Of a stretch of DNA of 64,000 nucleotides, positions 10,628-19,039 are shown piece after piece. The position numbers and the translations under genes were made by a program. The notes below the pieces were generated by a model. The model saw only the letters and a list, made by a program, of their open reading frames with translations. It was not told where the DNA came from and did not search any database. The DNA lies in NCBI GenBank assembly GCA_017794705.1, contig CP051235.1, forward strand, positions 869,010 through 933,009, in the 5' to 3' direction. This stretch comes from Devosia sp. (GTDB lineage: Bacteria; Pseudomonadota; Alphaproteobacteria; Rhizobiales; Devosiaceae). How positions within the stretch are numbered: the stretch's first letter is position 1; each line of letters opens with the position of its first letter.

Positions 10628-12013
10628 TTATTCCGACAGCCTCTCGCCGTTGACGATGCGATAGGCCGGTGCCTTCATCGTCACCAGTTCTTCCGCCGCC
10701 ACCGGATGTACCGCAATTGTGCGGTCGAAATCGGCCTTGGTGGCGCCCATGGTCACGGCAATGCCCACGAGCTGTATCATCTCGCCTGCCTCCGACCCCA
10801 TGATGTGCACCCCGAGCACCTTGCCGCTCTGATGTTCGGTGATCACCTTGAACGTGGTGCGGCTCTCGGTCTGCTTGAACGAGTAGATCATCGGTTTGAA
10901 TCGGGCGATCCAGACATCCACCTGCGCGTGCTGTTCGATGGCTTGCTCTTCCGTCAGCCCGACGGTGCCGATTTCGGGGCTGGTGAAGACCGCGGTGGGA
11001 ATGATGGAGTGGTCGACCTTCACATCCTTGCCGCCAAACTCGGTGTCGGCAAAAGCCTGTCCCTCGCGGATGGCGACCGGGGTCAGCGCCGCGCGGTTGG
11101 TCACATCGCCCACCGCGAAAACTGATTTGCAGCTGGTACGCGAGTAGTCGTCGACGGGCACTTCACCGTGCTTGCCGAGCGTGATGCCGGCATTTTCAAG
11201 CCCCAGCCCTTTGGTGTTCGGAACCCGGCCGGTCGCAAACATCACCGCCCCATATTCCTCGTCGCTGTCGTCGGCGAAATTGACGCGGATGCCCGCTTCG
11301 CATTCCGACAACATCGAGGGCTGCGTGCCCAGTTTGACATGGATGCCGCGGCGGTCGAATTCCTCGCTCAGGCTCTCTCGCATGTGCGCATCGAACCCGC
11401 GCAGAATCTGTGCACCACGATAAGCGAGCGTCGTTTCCACGCCCAGCCCGTTGAATATGCCGGCGAATTCGACGGCAATATATCCACCGCCCACCACAAG
11501 GATGTTCTTCGGCAATGTCTGGAGCTCAAAAGCCTCGTTGGAGGTGATGCCCAGTTCATGGCCGGGAATATCCTCTGGCACGAACGGGTGTCCGCCGGTT
11601 GCGATGAGGATTTTGTCCGCCGTCAGTTCTTCGCCCGACTTTGTGAGCTTCACGCTATTGGGCCCGCTGACCACCGCCCGATCGGCCCGGGTTTCGACGC
11701 CTGAGCCCTTGAGCAGGTTGCCATAGACCTTTTCCAGCCGGTCGATTTCCTTGTCCTTGTTGGCCAGGAGAGTTGGCCAGTCGAACGTGCCGTCCATCTG
11801 CCAGCCAAAGCTTGGGGCAAGATCAAGCATTCCGGAAAATCGGCTGGCGTAGACGAGGAGCTTTTTGGGCACGCAGCCGCGGATCACGCAGGTGCCGCCG
11901 AGCCGGTACTCCTCGATCACGCAAACTTTTGCGCCGTGACCGGCGGCCAACCGCGCGGCACGCACACCGCCGGAACCCCCGCCAATGACGATCAGATCGT
12001 AGTCATGTGCCAT
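10628..12013 (-). CDS. gor: Glutathione-disulfide reductase
   Basis: Reduces glutathione disulfide with NADPH in the cytosol. The 461-residue flavoprotein starts with the FAD-binding VIGGGSGGVRAARLAA, followed by the redox-active pair in GGTCVIRGCVPKK (Cys42 and Cys47). A second GxGxxA-type NAD(P) motif reads VVGGGYIAVEFAG, and ATGRVPNT and the C-terminal catalytic HPVAAEE are present. ATG codons lie at 12013 and 12019; AGGA is about 9 bases before the first and only one base before the second, so 12013 is chosen. A strong terminator of the upstream DUF2059 gene separates the two. Confidence 0.96.
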   Translation of the reverse strand: MAHDYDLIVIGGGSGGVRAARLAAGHGAKVCVIEEYRLGGTCVIRGCVPKKLLVYASRFSGMLDLAPSFGWQMDGTFDWPTLLANKDKEIDRLEKVYGNLLKGSGVETRADRAVVSGPNSVKLTKSGEELTADKILIATGGHPFVPEDIPGHELGITSNEAFELQTLPKNILVVGGGYIAVEFAGIFNGLGVETTLAYRGAQILRGFDAHMRESLSEEFDRRGIHVKLGTQPSMLSECEAGIRVNFADDSDEEYGAVMFATGRVPNTKGLGLENAGITLGKHGEVPVDDYSRTSCKSVFAVGDVTNRAALTPVAIREGQAFADTEFGGKDVKVDHSIIPTAVFTSPEIGTVGLTEEQAIEQHAQVDVWIARFKPMIYSFKQTESRTTFKVITEHQSGKVLGVHIMGSEAGEMIQLVGIAVTMGATKADFDRTIAVHPVAAEELVTMKAPAYRIVNGERLSE

Positions 12014-12050
12014 TTGCATTCCTGCCCTGGTTGGGCTTGGCGCTTCGCAT

Positions 12051-12078
12051 AAAAAAAGCGCCCGCACAAGGCGGGCGC
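12051..12078 (-). terminator. Rho-independent terminator of the DUF2059 gene
   Basis: On the minus strand a perfect 8-bp stem (GCGCCCGC, 12058-12065, pairing with 12071-12078) with a 5-base loop is followed by seven T (12051-12057). It lies 38 bases past the DUF2059 stop and before the gor start, so it ends the upstream message and insulates gor. Confidence 0.88.
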
Positions 12079-12115
12079 CGGATCACAACAGTGTCGCGCA
12101 AGGCGCAACAGGCCG

Positions 12116-12622
12116 CTAGATTTCGATGCCCTGTTCGCGCAGTTCGGCCCGCACCTTGGCAAAGAACTCGTTGTTCAGGTTATTTGAGAACACACGCATA
12201 ACGCCCTGAATGTCCTGATTGGCATCGGCGTTCTGTTCCACCAGCTTGCGCCCGACGTCGGTCTTGTAGAAGGCGACAATCTCGGTGAGTTCCGCCGGAG
12301 TGAACCGCAAGGCGTAAATGCGCGCGAACTGGTCAAACAAGTCGTCCTTCTGATCAGCATATTCCTCGATCACATCACCGATTGCCGCGCTGACCTCGTC
12401 AGTGATCTCGGGGTTCTGTCGCACGATAGTCCGCATCGTCTGGATGCCGGTTTCAATCAGCGTGATTTCGTAGACCTGGCTCTTGTCGGTCAGGTCGACA
12501 TATTCACGTGCCAGCGCCAGATGGTCCGGAGACAATTCCTGCGCCCCGGCAGCGGAGACCGCGCCGGTGGCAAGCATGGCCACCATGGAAATGCGAAGAA
12601 TGAATTTGCCCAGAAGTTTCAT
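12116..12622 (-). CDS. Secreted DUF2059 domain protein
   Basis: A 168-residue protein with a signal peptide (hydrophobic residues about 6-25, ending AAGAQ). The mature part is helical and carries the DUF2059 pattern LRFTPAELTEIVAFYKTDVGRKLVEQ. Function is unknown; family members are periplasmic and found across Proteobacteria. Starts at 12628 (GTG) and 12622 (ATG) are both possible; AAGGTGA directly before the ATG favours 12622. It is separated by 33 bases from the rpiA stop on the same strand and followed by a strong terminator, so it may be the last gene of an rpiA transcript. Confidence 0.88.
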   Translation of the reverse strand: MKLLGKFILRISMVAMLATGAVSAAGAQELSPDHLALAREYVDLTDKSQVYEITLIETGIQTMRTIVRQNPEITDEVSAAIGDVIEEYADQKDDLFDQFARIYALRFTPAELTEIVAFYKTDVGRKLVEQNADANQDIQGVMRVFSNNLNNEFFAKVRAELREQGIEI

Positions 12623-12655
12623 AGTCACCTTGTCAGTCCTGTCCTGTCCCGGAGC

Positions 12656-13348
12656 TCAATGCTGCAGTTTTTGAACGCCTTCAGGCCCTGCAACATAGGC
12701 AACGGCGCACATATCCAGAAACAGCCCGTGTTGCACAACACCCGGGATTTCCAGTAGCACGCCTGAAAGCGCTCTTGCATCGGAAATGCGGCCAAATGAT
12801 GCGTCGATGATCATGTGCCCGCCGTCCGTCAGATAGGGTTTGCCTGTTCCGTTCATGCGTTGCGAAAGCGCGAGTTCGGGCGAAAATCGTGCGCCGGCTT
12901 CCGCGATTGCCCGCCTGGTTGTGCCGAACCCGAAAATATTGACCTCGATCGGCAGGGCGAAGCTGCCCAGTTCGTCCACCAGCTTGGTCTGATCGGCAAT
13001 CACCACGAATCGTTTTGTGGCATGCGCCACGATCTTTTCGCGCAGAAGCGCACCACCGGCGCCCTTGATCAGGTTCAGGTCAGGGTCAATCTCGTCAGCC
13101 CCGTCGACCGTCACGTCGAGATGTTCCAGTTCGTCGAGATCGGTCAGCGGAATGTTCAAACCACGTGCCTGTTCCGCCGTCCGTTCCGAAGTCGGCACGC
13201 AGATGCATTCAAACCCTTCGGCCACGCGGGCGCCCAGCAGATCAACGAAATGGGCGGCGGTGGAACCCGTTCCAAGGCCAATCCGCATGCCGCTGCTCAT
13301 CTCGTCCAGCGCGGCAACGGCGGCCATTCGTTTGAAATCATCGGCCAT
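12656..13348 (-). CDS. rpiA: Ribose-5-phosphate isomerase A
   Basis: Interconverts ribose-5-phosphate and ribulose-5-phosphate in the pentose phosphate pathway. The 230-residue protein shows the family's phosphate-binding GLGTGSTAAHFVD, the catalytic DGADEIDPDLNLIKGAGGALLREKI block, and FVVIADQTKLV. The open frame continues upstream to 13378, but the ATG at 13348 (MADDFKRMAAVAALD) matches the usual RpiA N terminus and length; its ribosome site is weak, so the GTG at 13378 cannot be ruled out. The neighbour on the other side is a divergently transcribed L,D-transpeptidase gene. Confidence 0.95.
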   Translation of the reverse strand: MADDFKRMAAVAALDEMSSGMRIGLGTGSTAAHFVDLLGARVAEGFECICVPTSERTAEQARGLNIPLTDLDELEHLDVTVDGADEIDPDLNLIKGAGGALLREKIVAHATKRFVVIADQTKLVDELGSFALPIEVNIFGFGTTRRAIAEAGARFSPELALSQRMNGTGKPYLTDGGHMIIDASFGRISDARALSGVLLEIPGVVQHGLFLDMCAVAYVAGPEGVQKLQH

Positions 13349-13602
13349 TTCGGGGCAACTCGGTTGGGGCTCAAGCACGTCTCGCCGTCCTGATCGCAGG
13401 AGTTTTGGGCCGTGTCAAACGCTCGCTCACAAAAATATGAACGCCATTTGTCGCCGTTCGGCAACACAAGTCTAAGACTGGCCGGTATATTTGGTTTCCG
13501 GGCCTTTGACTCGCTTCCCTCGTAGTTGAAGTCAGGCTAGATTGAGAATCTATCATGGTTTGCGGCAAGGTGGACGCCGCTAAGGGTTAGGGACGAACAT
13601 CA

Positions 13603-14196
13603 ATGAACAGTTTCGCTAAAGTCGTGGCGGTCGTGCTCGCCGCGATACTGACAGTTACTACACTCATTCCGGCTCAGGCCGCCCGGGTGTACAATTTTGA
13701 CACCAACAGGTGGGAAGAGGCAACGGAAGTGCAGGCGCGCGGCCGTAGCTATACGCCAATTCCGCGCACAATCGTCGACTATGAAACCGATCTGGCTGTC
13801 GGCACGATTGTGGTCGAAACCGGCGAAAAGTGGCTCTATCTGGTGCTCGAGGATGACAAGGCCCTGCGCTACGGTATCGGTGTCGGTCGTGAAGGCTTTG
13901 AATGGGCCGGAACGCACCGCATCACCCGCAAGGCGGAATGGCCGGGCTGGACCCCGCCACCGGCCATGCGTGCCCGTCAGCCCGAACTGCCGGCCTATAT
14001 GCCGGGCGGACCGGACAATCCTCTGGGTGCCCGTGCGCTCTACATCGGCAGCACGCTTTATCGCCTGCACGGTACTTCCGAGCCCTGGACGATCGGACAT
14101 GCCGTGTCTTCAGGCTGTATCCGCCTGACAAATGAAGACATCATCGACCTTTACGACCGTACCGCAGTGGGTGCGCGAGTGATTGTCCGCCGTTAG
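13603..14196 (+). CDS. L,D-transpeptidase (YkuD domain), exported
   Basis: A 197-residue secreted enzyme that forms 3-3 crosslinks in peptidoglycan or joins proteins to it. Residues 1-27 are a signal peptide (FAKVVAVVLAAILTVTTLIPAQA). The YkuD catalytic motif is intact: HGTSEPWTIGHAVSSGCIRL, with Cys172 as nucleophile. YGIGVGREGFEWAGTH is the usual preceding strand. This compact single-domain layout is common in Rhizobiales, which use such enzymes in polar growth. The gene stands alone, divergent from rpiA across 254 bases and closed by a good terminator 26 bases after its stop. Confidence 0.94.
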   Translation: MNSFAKVVAVVLAAILTVTTLIPAQAARVYNFDTNRWEEATEVQARGRSYTPIPRTIVDYETDLAVGTIVVETGEKWLYLVLEDDKALRYGIGVGREGFEWAGTHRITRKAEWPGWTPPPAMRARQPELPAYMPGGPDNPLGARALYIGSTLYRLHGTSEPWTIGHAVSSGCIRLTNEDIIDLYDRTAVGARVIVRR

Positions 14197-14221
14197 GCGC
14201 ATCATTTCACAGCTTCTGATC

Positions 14222-14251
14222 AGGGCCGGCCGTGTGCCGGCCCTATTTTTT
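14222..14251 (+). terminator. Rho-independent terminator of the L,D-transpeptidase gene
   Basis: A perfect 9-bp stem AGGGCCGGC (14222-14230) and its complement (14236-14244), with a 5-base loop, is followed by ATTTTTT. It lies 26 bases past the stop codon at 14196. Confidence 0.9.
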
Positions 14252-14362
14252 GCGCTGGTCTCTCGCAGGTATCTCAGCCGCGTGCCTCCACACCTGCGGG
14301 CTGAAGTGCGCAGCAAGCGCATTTCGTCGATATAGTTCGGGGGTCAGGGATTGAAGCGATGC

Positions 14363-14848
14363 TCAGGCCTTTTTCGTCGCCGGCGTCACATAATCAAGCG
14401 GCAGCGCCGTCGTATATTTGATCTGTTCCATGGCGAACGAAGAGCTGACATCGGTGAGGGAAATCTTGGCGATCAGACGTCGGTAGAACCCGTCATAGGC
14501 CGCGATGTCCGGCACTACAACGCGCAGCATGTAGTCTACCTCGCCGCTCATCCGGTAAAACTCGACCACTTCGGGAAAGGTTTCGACCGCCGCCGCGAAA
14601 CGGCTCAGCCAACTGTCGGAATGTTCGTTGGTGCGAATGGCGACGAAGACGTTTACCCCGGCATTGACCTTTTCCGGATCGAGCACGGCGACCCGGCGCT
14701 TGATCACACCATCCTCTTCCATCTTCTGGATACGGCGCCAGCAGGGGGTGGTGGACAGGCCGACCTTCCGGCCGATTTCGGCGACCGGCATGGTCGCATC
14801 CTTCTGAATCAAAGTCAGAATCTTCCGGTCGGTTTCGTCAAGCGCCAT
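14363..14848 (-). CDS. Lrp/AsnC-family transcriptional regulator
   Basis: A 161-residue regulator. The N-terminal winged helix reads LDETDRKILTLIQKDATMPVAEIGRKVGLSTTPCWRRIQKME, a typical Lrp HTH; the C-terminal RAM domain contains GEVDYMLRVVVPDIAAYDGFYRRLI, where amino acids usually bind. It is a global or local amino-acid-sensing regulator; its target is not evident, because the closest genes are an L,D-transpeptidase and a nuclease. A short palindrome just upstream of its start suggests autoregulation, as is common in this family. Confidence 0.93.
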   Translation of the reverse strand: MALDETDRKILTLIQKDATMPVAEIGRKVGLSTTPCWRRIQKMEEDGVIKRRVAVLDPEKVNAGVNVFVAIRTNEHSDSWLSRFAAAVETFPEVVEFYRMSGEVDYMLRVVVPDIAAYDGFYRRLIAKISLTDVSSSFAMEQIKYTTALPLDYVTPATKKA

Positions 14849-14865
14849 CCTGCCCCCGCAAGAAA

Positions 14866-14879
14866 ATCATTCCAATGAT
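14866..14879. promoter_or_regulatory. Palindrome upstream of the Lrp-type gene
   Basis: ATCATT and AATGAT form perfect 6-base arms around CC, starting 18 bases before the Lrp-type start codon, in an AT-rich stretch. The position fits an autoregulatory operator, but short AT palindromes also occur by chance. Confidence 0.4.
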
Positions 14880-14950
14880 AATCAATTTTTGTTCCCCACG
14901 CAGAACAGCAGGGGCGAAAATCTCATACTGCGGCAATCAGTTTGCGCAAG

Positions 14951-15520
14951 TCAATGGAAAAGCCCGTCGAGAATGCCGGAAAGGGGATCATTCTCCTGCC
15001 CGTCGCTTCGCGCACCGCGCCGCCATTCTTCCGGGTGGATGAATTCGCCCTGCCAGATGCCGTTCCGGCTCGCCTTTGCGGCGGATTCCTCGGCAACATA
15101 CTGTCCATCCGCGACTGCCAGCCCGCGCTCGACAAGCGCCTCGCCAATATCCGCGCCTCCACGCGTGCACACGGCCAGTGCCCGCCCGTACTGATCCCTG
15201 CCGTTGGCTTCGCAGACGATTTCGGCATCTCCGATCAGCCCGGCCAGCGCGTCCCGCGCCTCGATCCCGCAAGGATAGGGTTCGCCGTCCGCGTCCTCAC
15301 ACTCCTGCTCATATTCCGGCGCGTCGAGCCCGATGAGCCGGATCCGGTCCTGACCAATCCGCAGACTGTCGCCATCCATCGCAAAGGCTTGACCCACATA
15401 GTCAATCTGCGGTTCGCGCTGCAGGTAGACCCAGGCCGCCATGGCGACAAATGCCACAGTCAGGATTGTGGTGGTGACCTTGGTGCCCCTGGGGCGCCGA
15501 TTGGGGCGAAGCAACGACAT
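14951..15520 (-). CDS. Thermonuclease (SNase-like) family protein, membrane-anchored or exported
   Basis: A 189-residue protein with a single hydrophobic N-terminal segment (about residues 15-33, TTTILTVAFVAMAAWVYL) that acts as signal or anchor, then an SNase/OB-fold domain. The active-site region reads DGDSLRIGQDRIRLIGLDAPEYEQEC and RDQYGRALAVC, keeping the conserved arginines and acidic residue of staphylococcal-type nucleases. It likely cuts nucleic acid in the periplasm or outside; some family members are inactive. The ATG at 15520 is preferred because upstream frame sequence lacks family residues. It is divergent from the histidine kinase gene with 65 bases between starts. Confidence 0.87.
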   Translation of the reverse strand: MSLLRPNRRPRGTKVTTTILTVAFVAMAAWVYLQREPQIDYVGQAFAMDGDSLRIGQDRIRLIGLDAPEYEQECEDADGEPYPCGIEARDALAGLIGDAEIVCEANGRDQYGRALAVCTRGGADIGEALVERGLAVADGQYVAEESAAKASRNGIWQGEFIHPEEWRRGARSDGQENDPLSGILDGLFH

Positions 15521-15585
15521 ATTAACCACGACTAATCCAAACTGGCGCCAGCATAGCAGAGCCTCGGGCTCCGCATAGTAAGCGT

Positions 15586-17103
15586 ATGAGTAAATCCATG
15601 CCGTCTGGCGCTGCCGCCTCGAAATCCGGTGAACGGACTGCTGCCGGCCGTGAGCCGCGCCGCAATACGCAGCGGACGGTTTTCGATGCACGCCAGCGCC
15701 TCGCCTCGGCAACAGGAACACGCGCCTCCTACGACCTCGACCTGCTGCTCGAATATGCCGGTTCCCGCATTTCCGGCGCCCTCGCCGTTCCCGTCCTGCT
15801 GATCATTCTGGGCGCCCTTGCCAGTTTCTGGGTGCCACCCTATGTCGCGTTCGTGTGGACCGGCGTGGTGATCGCCGCCAATCTGGGCGTGGTGCTGATG
15901 TGCCGCCGTTTCGTGCGCGAGCCGAAGGACAAGTTCGACGCCCGACGCTGGACGGCCACCTTTGTTGCCGCCGAAACCATCTACGGCATTGCCTGGGCAC
16001 TACTCGCGCTATTCACGCTGTTTTCAGGCCGCGACAACCTGGCGGTTGTCATCTTCGCGATCCTTCTCATCGGCGTCGCCGCCAATGCGCTGTCGACACG
16101 CACCATGCCGGTCGCCACGCTGATGAACACGCTTCCGGCCACCCTCACGGTGTCGATCAACCTGATCGCCTTGGGCGGTTCGCTGCACTATTCGCTGGCC
16201 GCGGTGGCGCTCGGCGCGGAGATCTTTTTCGTCTACCTGTCCCGGCAGTTGCAAAAGAACCAGCTGGAAGGGTTTGCCCACCAATCCGAAAAGGACCAGT
16301 TGATCCTCGATCTGGAGGAAGCCCGTCAGACCTCGGATCAGGCCCGGCGCGAGGCCGAACAGGCCAATATCGCCAAGTCGCGTTTCCTTGCGACCATGAG
16401 CCACGAACTCCGCACGCCGCTCAACGCCATCATCGGCTTCTCCGAGGTGCTGAAATCCGAACTGCTGGGGCCGCACCAGGTGCCGCAGTACAAGGAATAT
16501 GCGTCCGATATCCACAATAGCGGTCAACACCTGCTCAATCTCATCAACGAATTGCTCGATCTGTCGCGCATCGAGGCGGGCAAGTACGAGTTGAATGAGG
16601 AACCGGTCTCGCTCAGCGATATTGCCTCGGATTGCCTGCGCATGGTGGAAATCCGCACCAAGGCGAAAAACACTGAGCTGGAAAGCCAGATTACCCCGAA
16701 CCTGCCCAAACTGTGGGGCGACGAACGCGCCATCCGCCAGGTAATCCTCAATCTCCTGTCCAACGCGGTGAAATTCACACCCCAGGGCGGCAAGATCGAA
16801 CTTAAGATCGTCCGCAGCTCTGATGGCGGCCAGCTGATTTCGGTCAAGGATAACGGGCCAGGCATTCCCGAGGAGGAGATCGCCACCGTCCTCAGTTCCT
16901 TCGGCCAGGGCTCACTCGCCCACAAGACGGCCGAGCAGGGTGCCGGCCTCGGCCTGCCGATCGTTCAGAAGATCATGGACCTGCATCAGGGCCGCTTCGA
17001 CCTGTTCTCCAAACTGCGTTTTGGCACCGAGGTCATCGCCACTTTCCCCCGCGGCCGCGTCATGGATGCGGTGGCGCCGGTCAGGTACGTGAAGCGCGCC
17101 TAG
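15586..17103 (+). CDS. Membrane sensor histidine kinase
   Basis: A 505-residue kinase. After a 55-residue polar N terminus come about six membrane segments (residues about 65-215) with no large periplasmic loop, then a coiled-coil linker. The HisKA box is SHELRTPLNAIIGFSE with phosphoacceptor His273; the ATPase domain shows N (LLSNAVKFTPQGG), G1 (DNGPGIPE) and G2 (GAGLGLPI) boxes. The signal is therefore probably sensed within the membrane. No receiver-protein gene lies beside it, so it is an orphan kinase. The kinase core resembles the PdhS/DivJ/PleC-like cell-cycle kinases of alphaproteobacteria; this is a resemblance only. Its stop overlaps the convergent cobT stop. Confidence 0.92.
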   Translation: MSKSMPSGAAASKSGERTAAGREPRRNTQRTVFDARQRLASATGTRASYDLDLLLEYAGSRISGALAVPVLLIILGALASFWVPPYVAFVWTGVVIAANLGVVLMCRRFVREPKDKFDARRWTATFVAAETIYGIAWALLALFTLFSGRDNLAVVIFAILLIGVAANALSTRTMPVATLMNTLPATLTVSINLIALGGSLHYSLAAVALGAEIFFVYLSRQLQKNQLEGFAHQSEKDQLILDLEEARQTSDQARREAEQANIAKSRFLATMSHELRTPLNAIIGFSEVLKSELLGPHQVPQYKEYASDIHNSGQHLLNLINELLDLSRIEAGKYELNEEPVSLSDIASDCLRMVEIRTKAKNTELESQITPNLPKLWGDERAIRQVILNLLSNAVKFTPQGGKIELKIVRSSDGGQLISVKDNGPGIPEEEIATVLSSFGQGSLAHKTAEQGAGLGLPIVQKIMDLHQGRFDLFSKLRFGTEVIATFPRGRVMDAVAPVRYVKRA

Positions 17104-18134
17104 CGTCCTTTCCCACTCACCGCCGCCTCGGCAAAAGTCGCCATGTTCTGGTGCAGATGCAGCGCCGTCTTGGCCATGACGGCAGCCAGCGCCGCGCCCG
17201 TGCCTTCGCCCAGCCGCATGCCGAGATCGAGCAGGCCGCGTTTGCCCATTTTCTCGAGCGCCGCCTTGTGCGCGCCTTCCGCCGAAACATGACCGAAGAG
17301 GCAATGATCGAGCATGGCGGGGTTGATTGCCCAGGCTATGGCCGCCGCGGAAGTCGCCACAAACCCGTCCACGATCACCGGCGTCTGCCGCTGGCGGGCG
17401 GCGATCAGGGCCCCCAGCATGGCGGCGACCTCGCGGCCGCCAAGCCGCGCCAGGATCTTCAGTGGATGATCGAGTTCACCCCGATGAACCGCCAGCGCCC
17501 GGTCGATGACGTTGGCCTTGCGGATCAGTCCGGCCTGATCAACGCCTGTTCCTGCCCCGGCCCAATCCTTGCCCTCGCCGCCGAACACGGCTGCGTAAAT
17601 TGCGGCGGCAATCGTCGTGTTGCCGATCCCCATCTCGCCGAGACACAAAAGGTCCGGCTCCCCGGCGATCGCCTCCATGCCGTAGGCGATTGTGGCGGCA
17701 CAGGTCCGGTCATCCATGGCCGGCCCGGTGGTGATGTCGCCGGTCGGCATTTCCAGCGCCAGTTCGAACACGCGCAGGTTGATTTCGTGCAAAGCGCAGA
17801 TTTGCGAAATGGCCGCACCGCCATTGGTGAAATTCGCCACCATCTGTGCGGTCACCTCGGAAGGAAAGGCGGACACGCCCTGCGCCGCCACCCCGTGATT
17901 GGCGGCAAAAATGGCCACCATCGGATTGTTCAGGGTCGGTTCCGGCTTTTCCTGCCAGCGGGCCAGAAACTCGACGAGATATTCCATCTGCCCCAGCGAT
18001 CCGGCCGGTTTGGTCAGTTCGGCGTCGCGGGCGCGCACCGCCTCCACCGCCGCCTCGCTTCCCGGTGGCAGAATCGTCATCAGTTCGGCAAAGTCGGCAA
18101 AAGGCTCAGGCAGGCTGGTCGGCTCGGACGTCAT
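17100..18134 (-). CDS. cobT: Nicotinate-nucleotide--dimethylbenzimidazole phosphoribosyltransferase
   Basis: Activates dimethylbenzimidazole as alpha-ribazole phosphate for the lower ligand of vitamin B12. The 344-residue sequence has LTKPAGSLGQMEYL near the start, FAANHGVAAQGVSAFPSEVTAQMV, LGEMGIGNTT, and the C-terminal RLGEGTGAALA containing the catalytic Glu. The ATG at 18134 has GGAG about 9 bases upstream; the upstream frame has no family sequence. It diverges from cobS, the enzyme that uses its product, with only 37 bases between the two starts. Its stop overlaps the convergent kinase gene by 4 bases. No cobalamin riboswitch fits in the short spacer. Confidence 0.96.
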   Translation of the reverse strand: MTSEPTSLPEPFADFAELMTILPPGSEAAVEAVRARDAELTKPAGSLGQMEYLVEFLARWQEKPEPTLNNPMVAIFAANHGVAAQGVSAFPSEVTAQMVANFTNGGAAISQICALHEINLRVFELALEMPTGDITTGPAMDDRTCAATIAYGMEAIAGEPDLLCLGEMGIGNTTIAAAIYAAVFGGEGKDWAGAGTGVDQAGLIRKANVIDRALAVHRGELDHPLKILARLGGREVAAMLGALIAARQRQTPVIVDGFVATSAAAIAWAINPAMLDHCLFGHVSAEGAHKAALEKMGKRGLLDLGMRLGEGTGAALAAVMAKTALHLHQNMATFAEAAVSGKGR

Positions 18135-18171
18135 CAGGGCTCCGGGAAATGCTGGCCGCGAAAGGGTTCGC

Positions 18172-19002
18172 GTGGACGAAGACACACAATCAACGAGTCG
18201 CCGCACGGTTGGCAACGACAATCAGCCGCCGGAACCGGGTCAGCTGCTGCGCGACCTGATCATGGGCTGGCGATTTTTCTCCCGGCTGCCCTCCGGCTCC
18301 AGCGAACATGAGCCACCCGACCTTTCACGCATGGCGCCCATGCTGCCAATTGTCAGCCTGTTGATCGGGCTTGGTCCGGCACTACTGGTGTTTTTCCTGG
18401 CCCTGGTCGGCATGCCGCTATTGCCCGCCACCGTGCTCGGCCTGATCGCCTTGGCGCTGGTCACCGGTGCCATGACGGAAGACGCCATCGCCGACACATT
18501 TGACGGGTTGTGGGGCGGGCATGATCCGGCACGGCGGCTCGACATCATGCGCGACAGCCGGCATGGCACCTATGGCGTGATGGCGATCGTTGCCTATTTC
18601 GCAATGCGCATGAGCCTGTTGGCGGCGCTTTTTGTGAACTCCGCGGTTGGCGGGGTGGTTTTGTGGATAGCCGCTCAAATTCTGGCGCGGCAGGTTTCGC
18701 TCTGGCTTCCCTGCCGGTTGAATGCGGCCCGCGCCGACGGCGCGGGACATGCGGCCGGCAAGCTTCCGGCGCGGTCATTCGGGCTGGGGATCGCTGTCGC
18801 GCTTGTCCTTTTTGCAGTGACCGCAGTTCCGATGGCTGGAATTTTCGGCACGTTGCTGGCCCTCCTTCTCGCGGCAGCAATGGCCTTCATCTGGGAACAG
18901 GTCTGCACGCGGAAAGTCGGTGGATATACCGGCGATCTCATCGGCGCCTTGCAGGCGCTGGTTGAAATCCTGATCCTGGGCACCTTTATCCTTATGATCT
19001 AG
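18172..19002 (+). CDS. cobS: Adenosylcobinamide-GDP ribazoletransferase (cobalamin synthase)
   Basis: Integral membrane enzyme that joins alpha-ribazole (phosphate) to adenosylcobinamide-GDP, the last assembly step of B12. The 276-residue protein has several hydrophobic helices and the family motifs TGAMTEDAIADTFDGLWGG (metal-binding acidic cluster), DIMRDSRHGTYG and KVGGYTGDLIGA. The GTG at 18172 is chosen because AAGGG lies about 8 bases upstream; an ATG at 18262 would give 246 residues but would remove the start of the first helix. cobT lies divergently 37 bases away, and a retropepsin gene follows after 37 bases. Confidence 0.94.
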   Translation: MDEDTQSTSRRTVGNDNQPPEPGQLLRDLIMGWRFFSRLPSGSSEHEPPDLSRMAPMLPIVSLLIGLGPALLVFFLALVGMPLLPATVLGLIALALVTGAMTEDAIADTFDGLWGGHDPARRLDIMRDSRHGTYGVMAIVAYFAMRMSLLAALFVNSAVGGVVLWIAAQILARQVSLWLPCRLNAARADGAGHAAGKLPARSFGLGIAVALVLFAVTAVPMAGIFGTLLALLLAAAMAFIWEQVCTRKVGGYTGDLIGALQALVEILILGTFILMI

Positions 19003-19039
19003 TGTGCGCACCCTGCGCCGATCGAAAGGACCCGAACAG

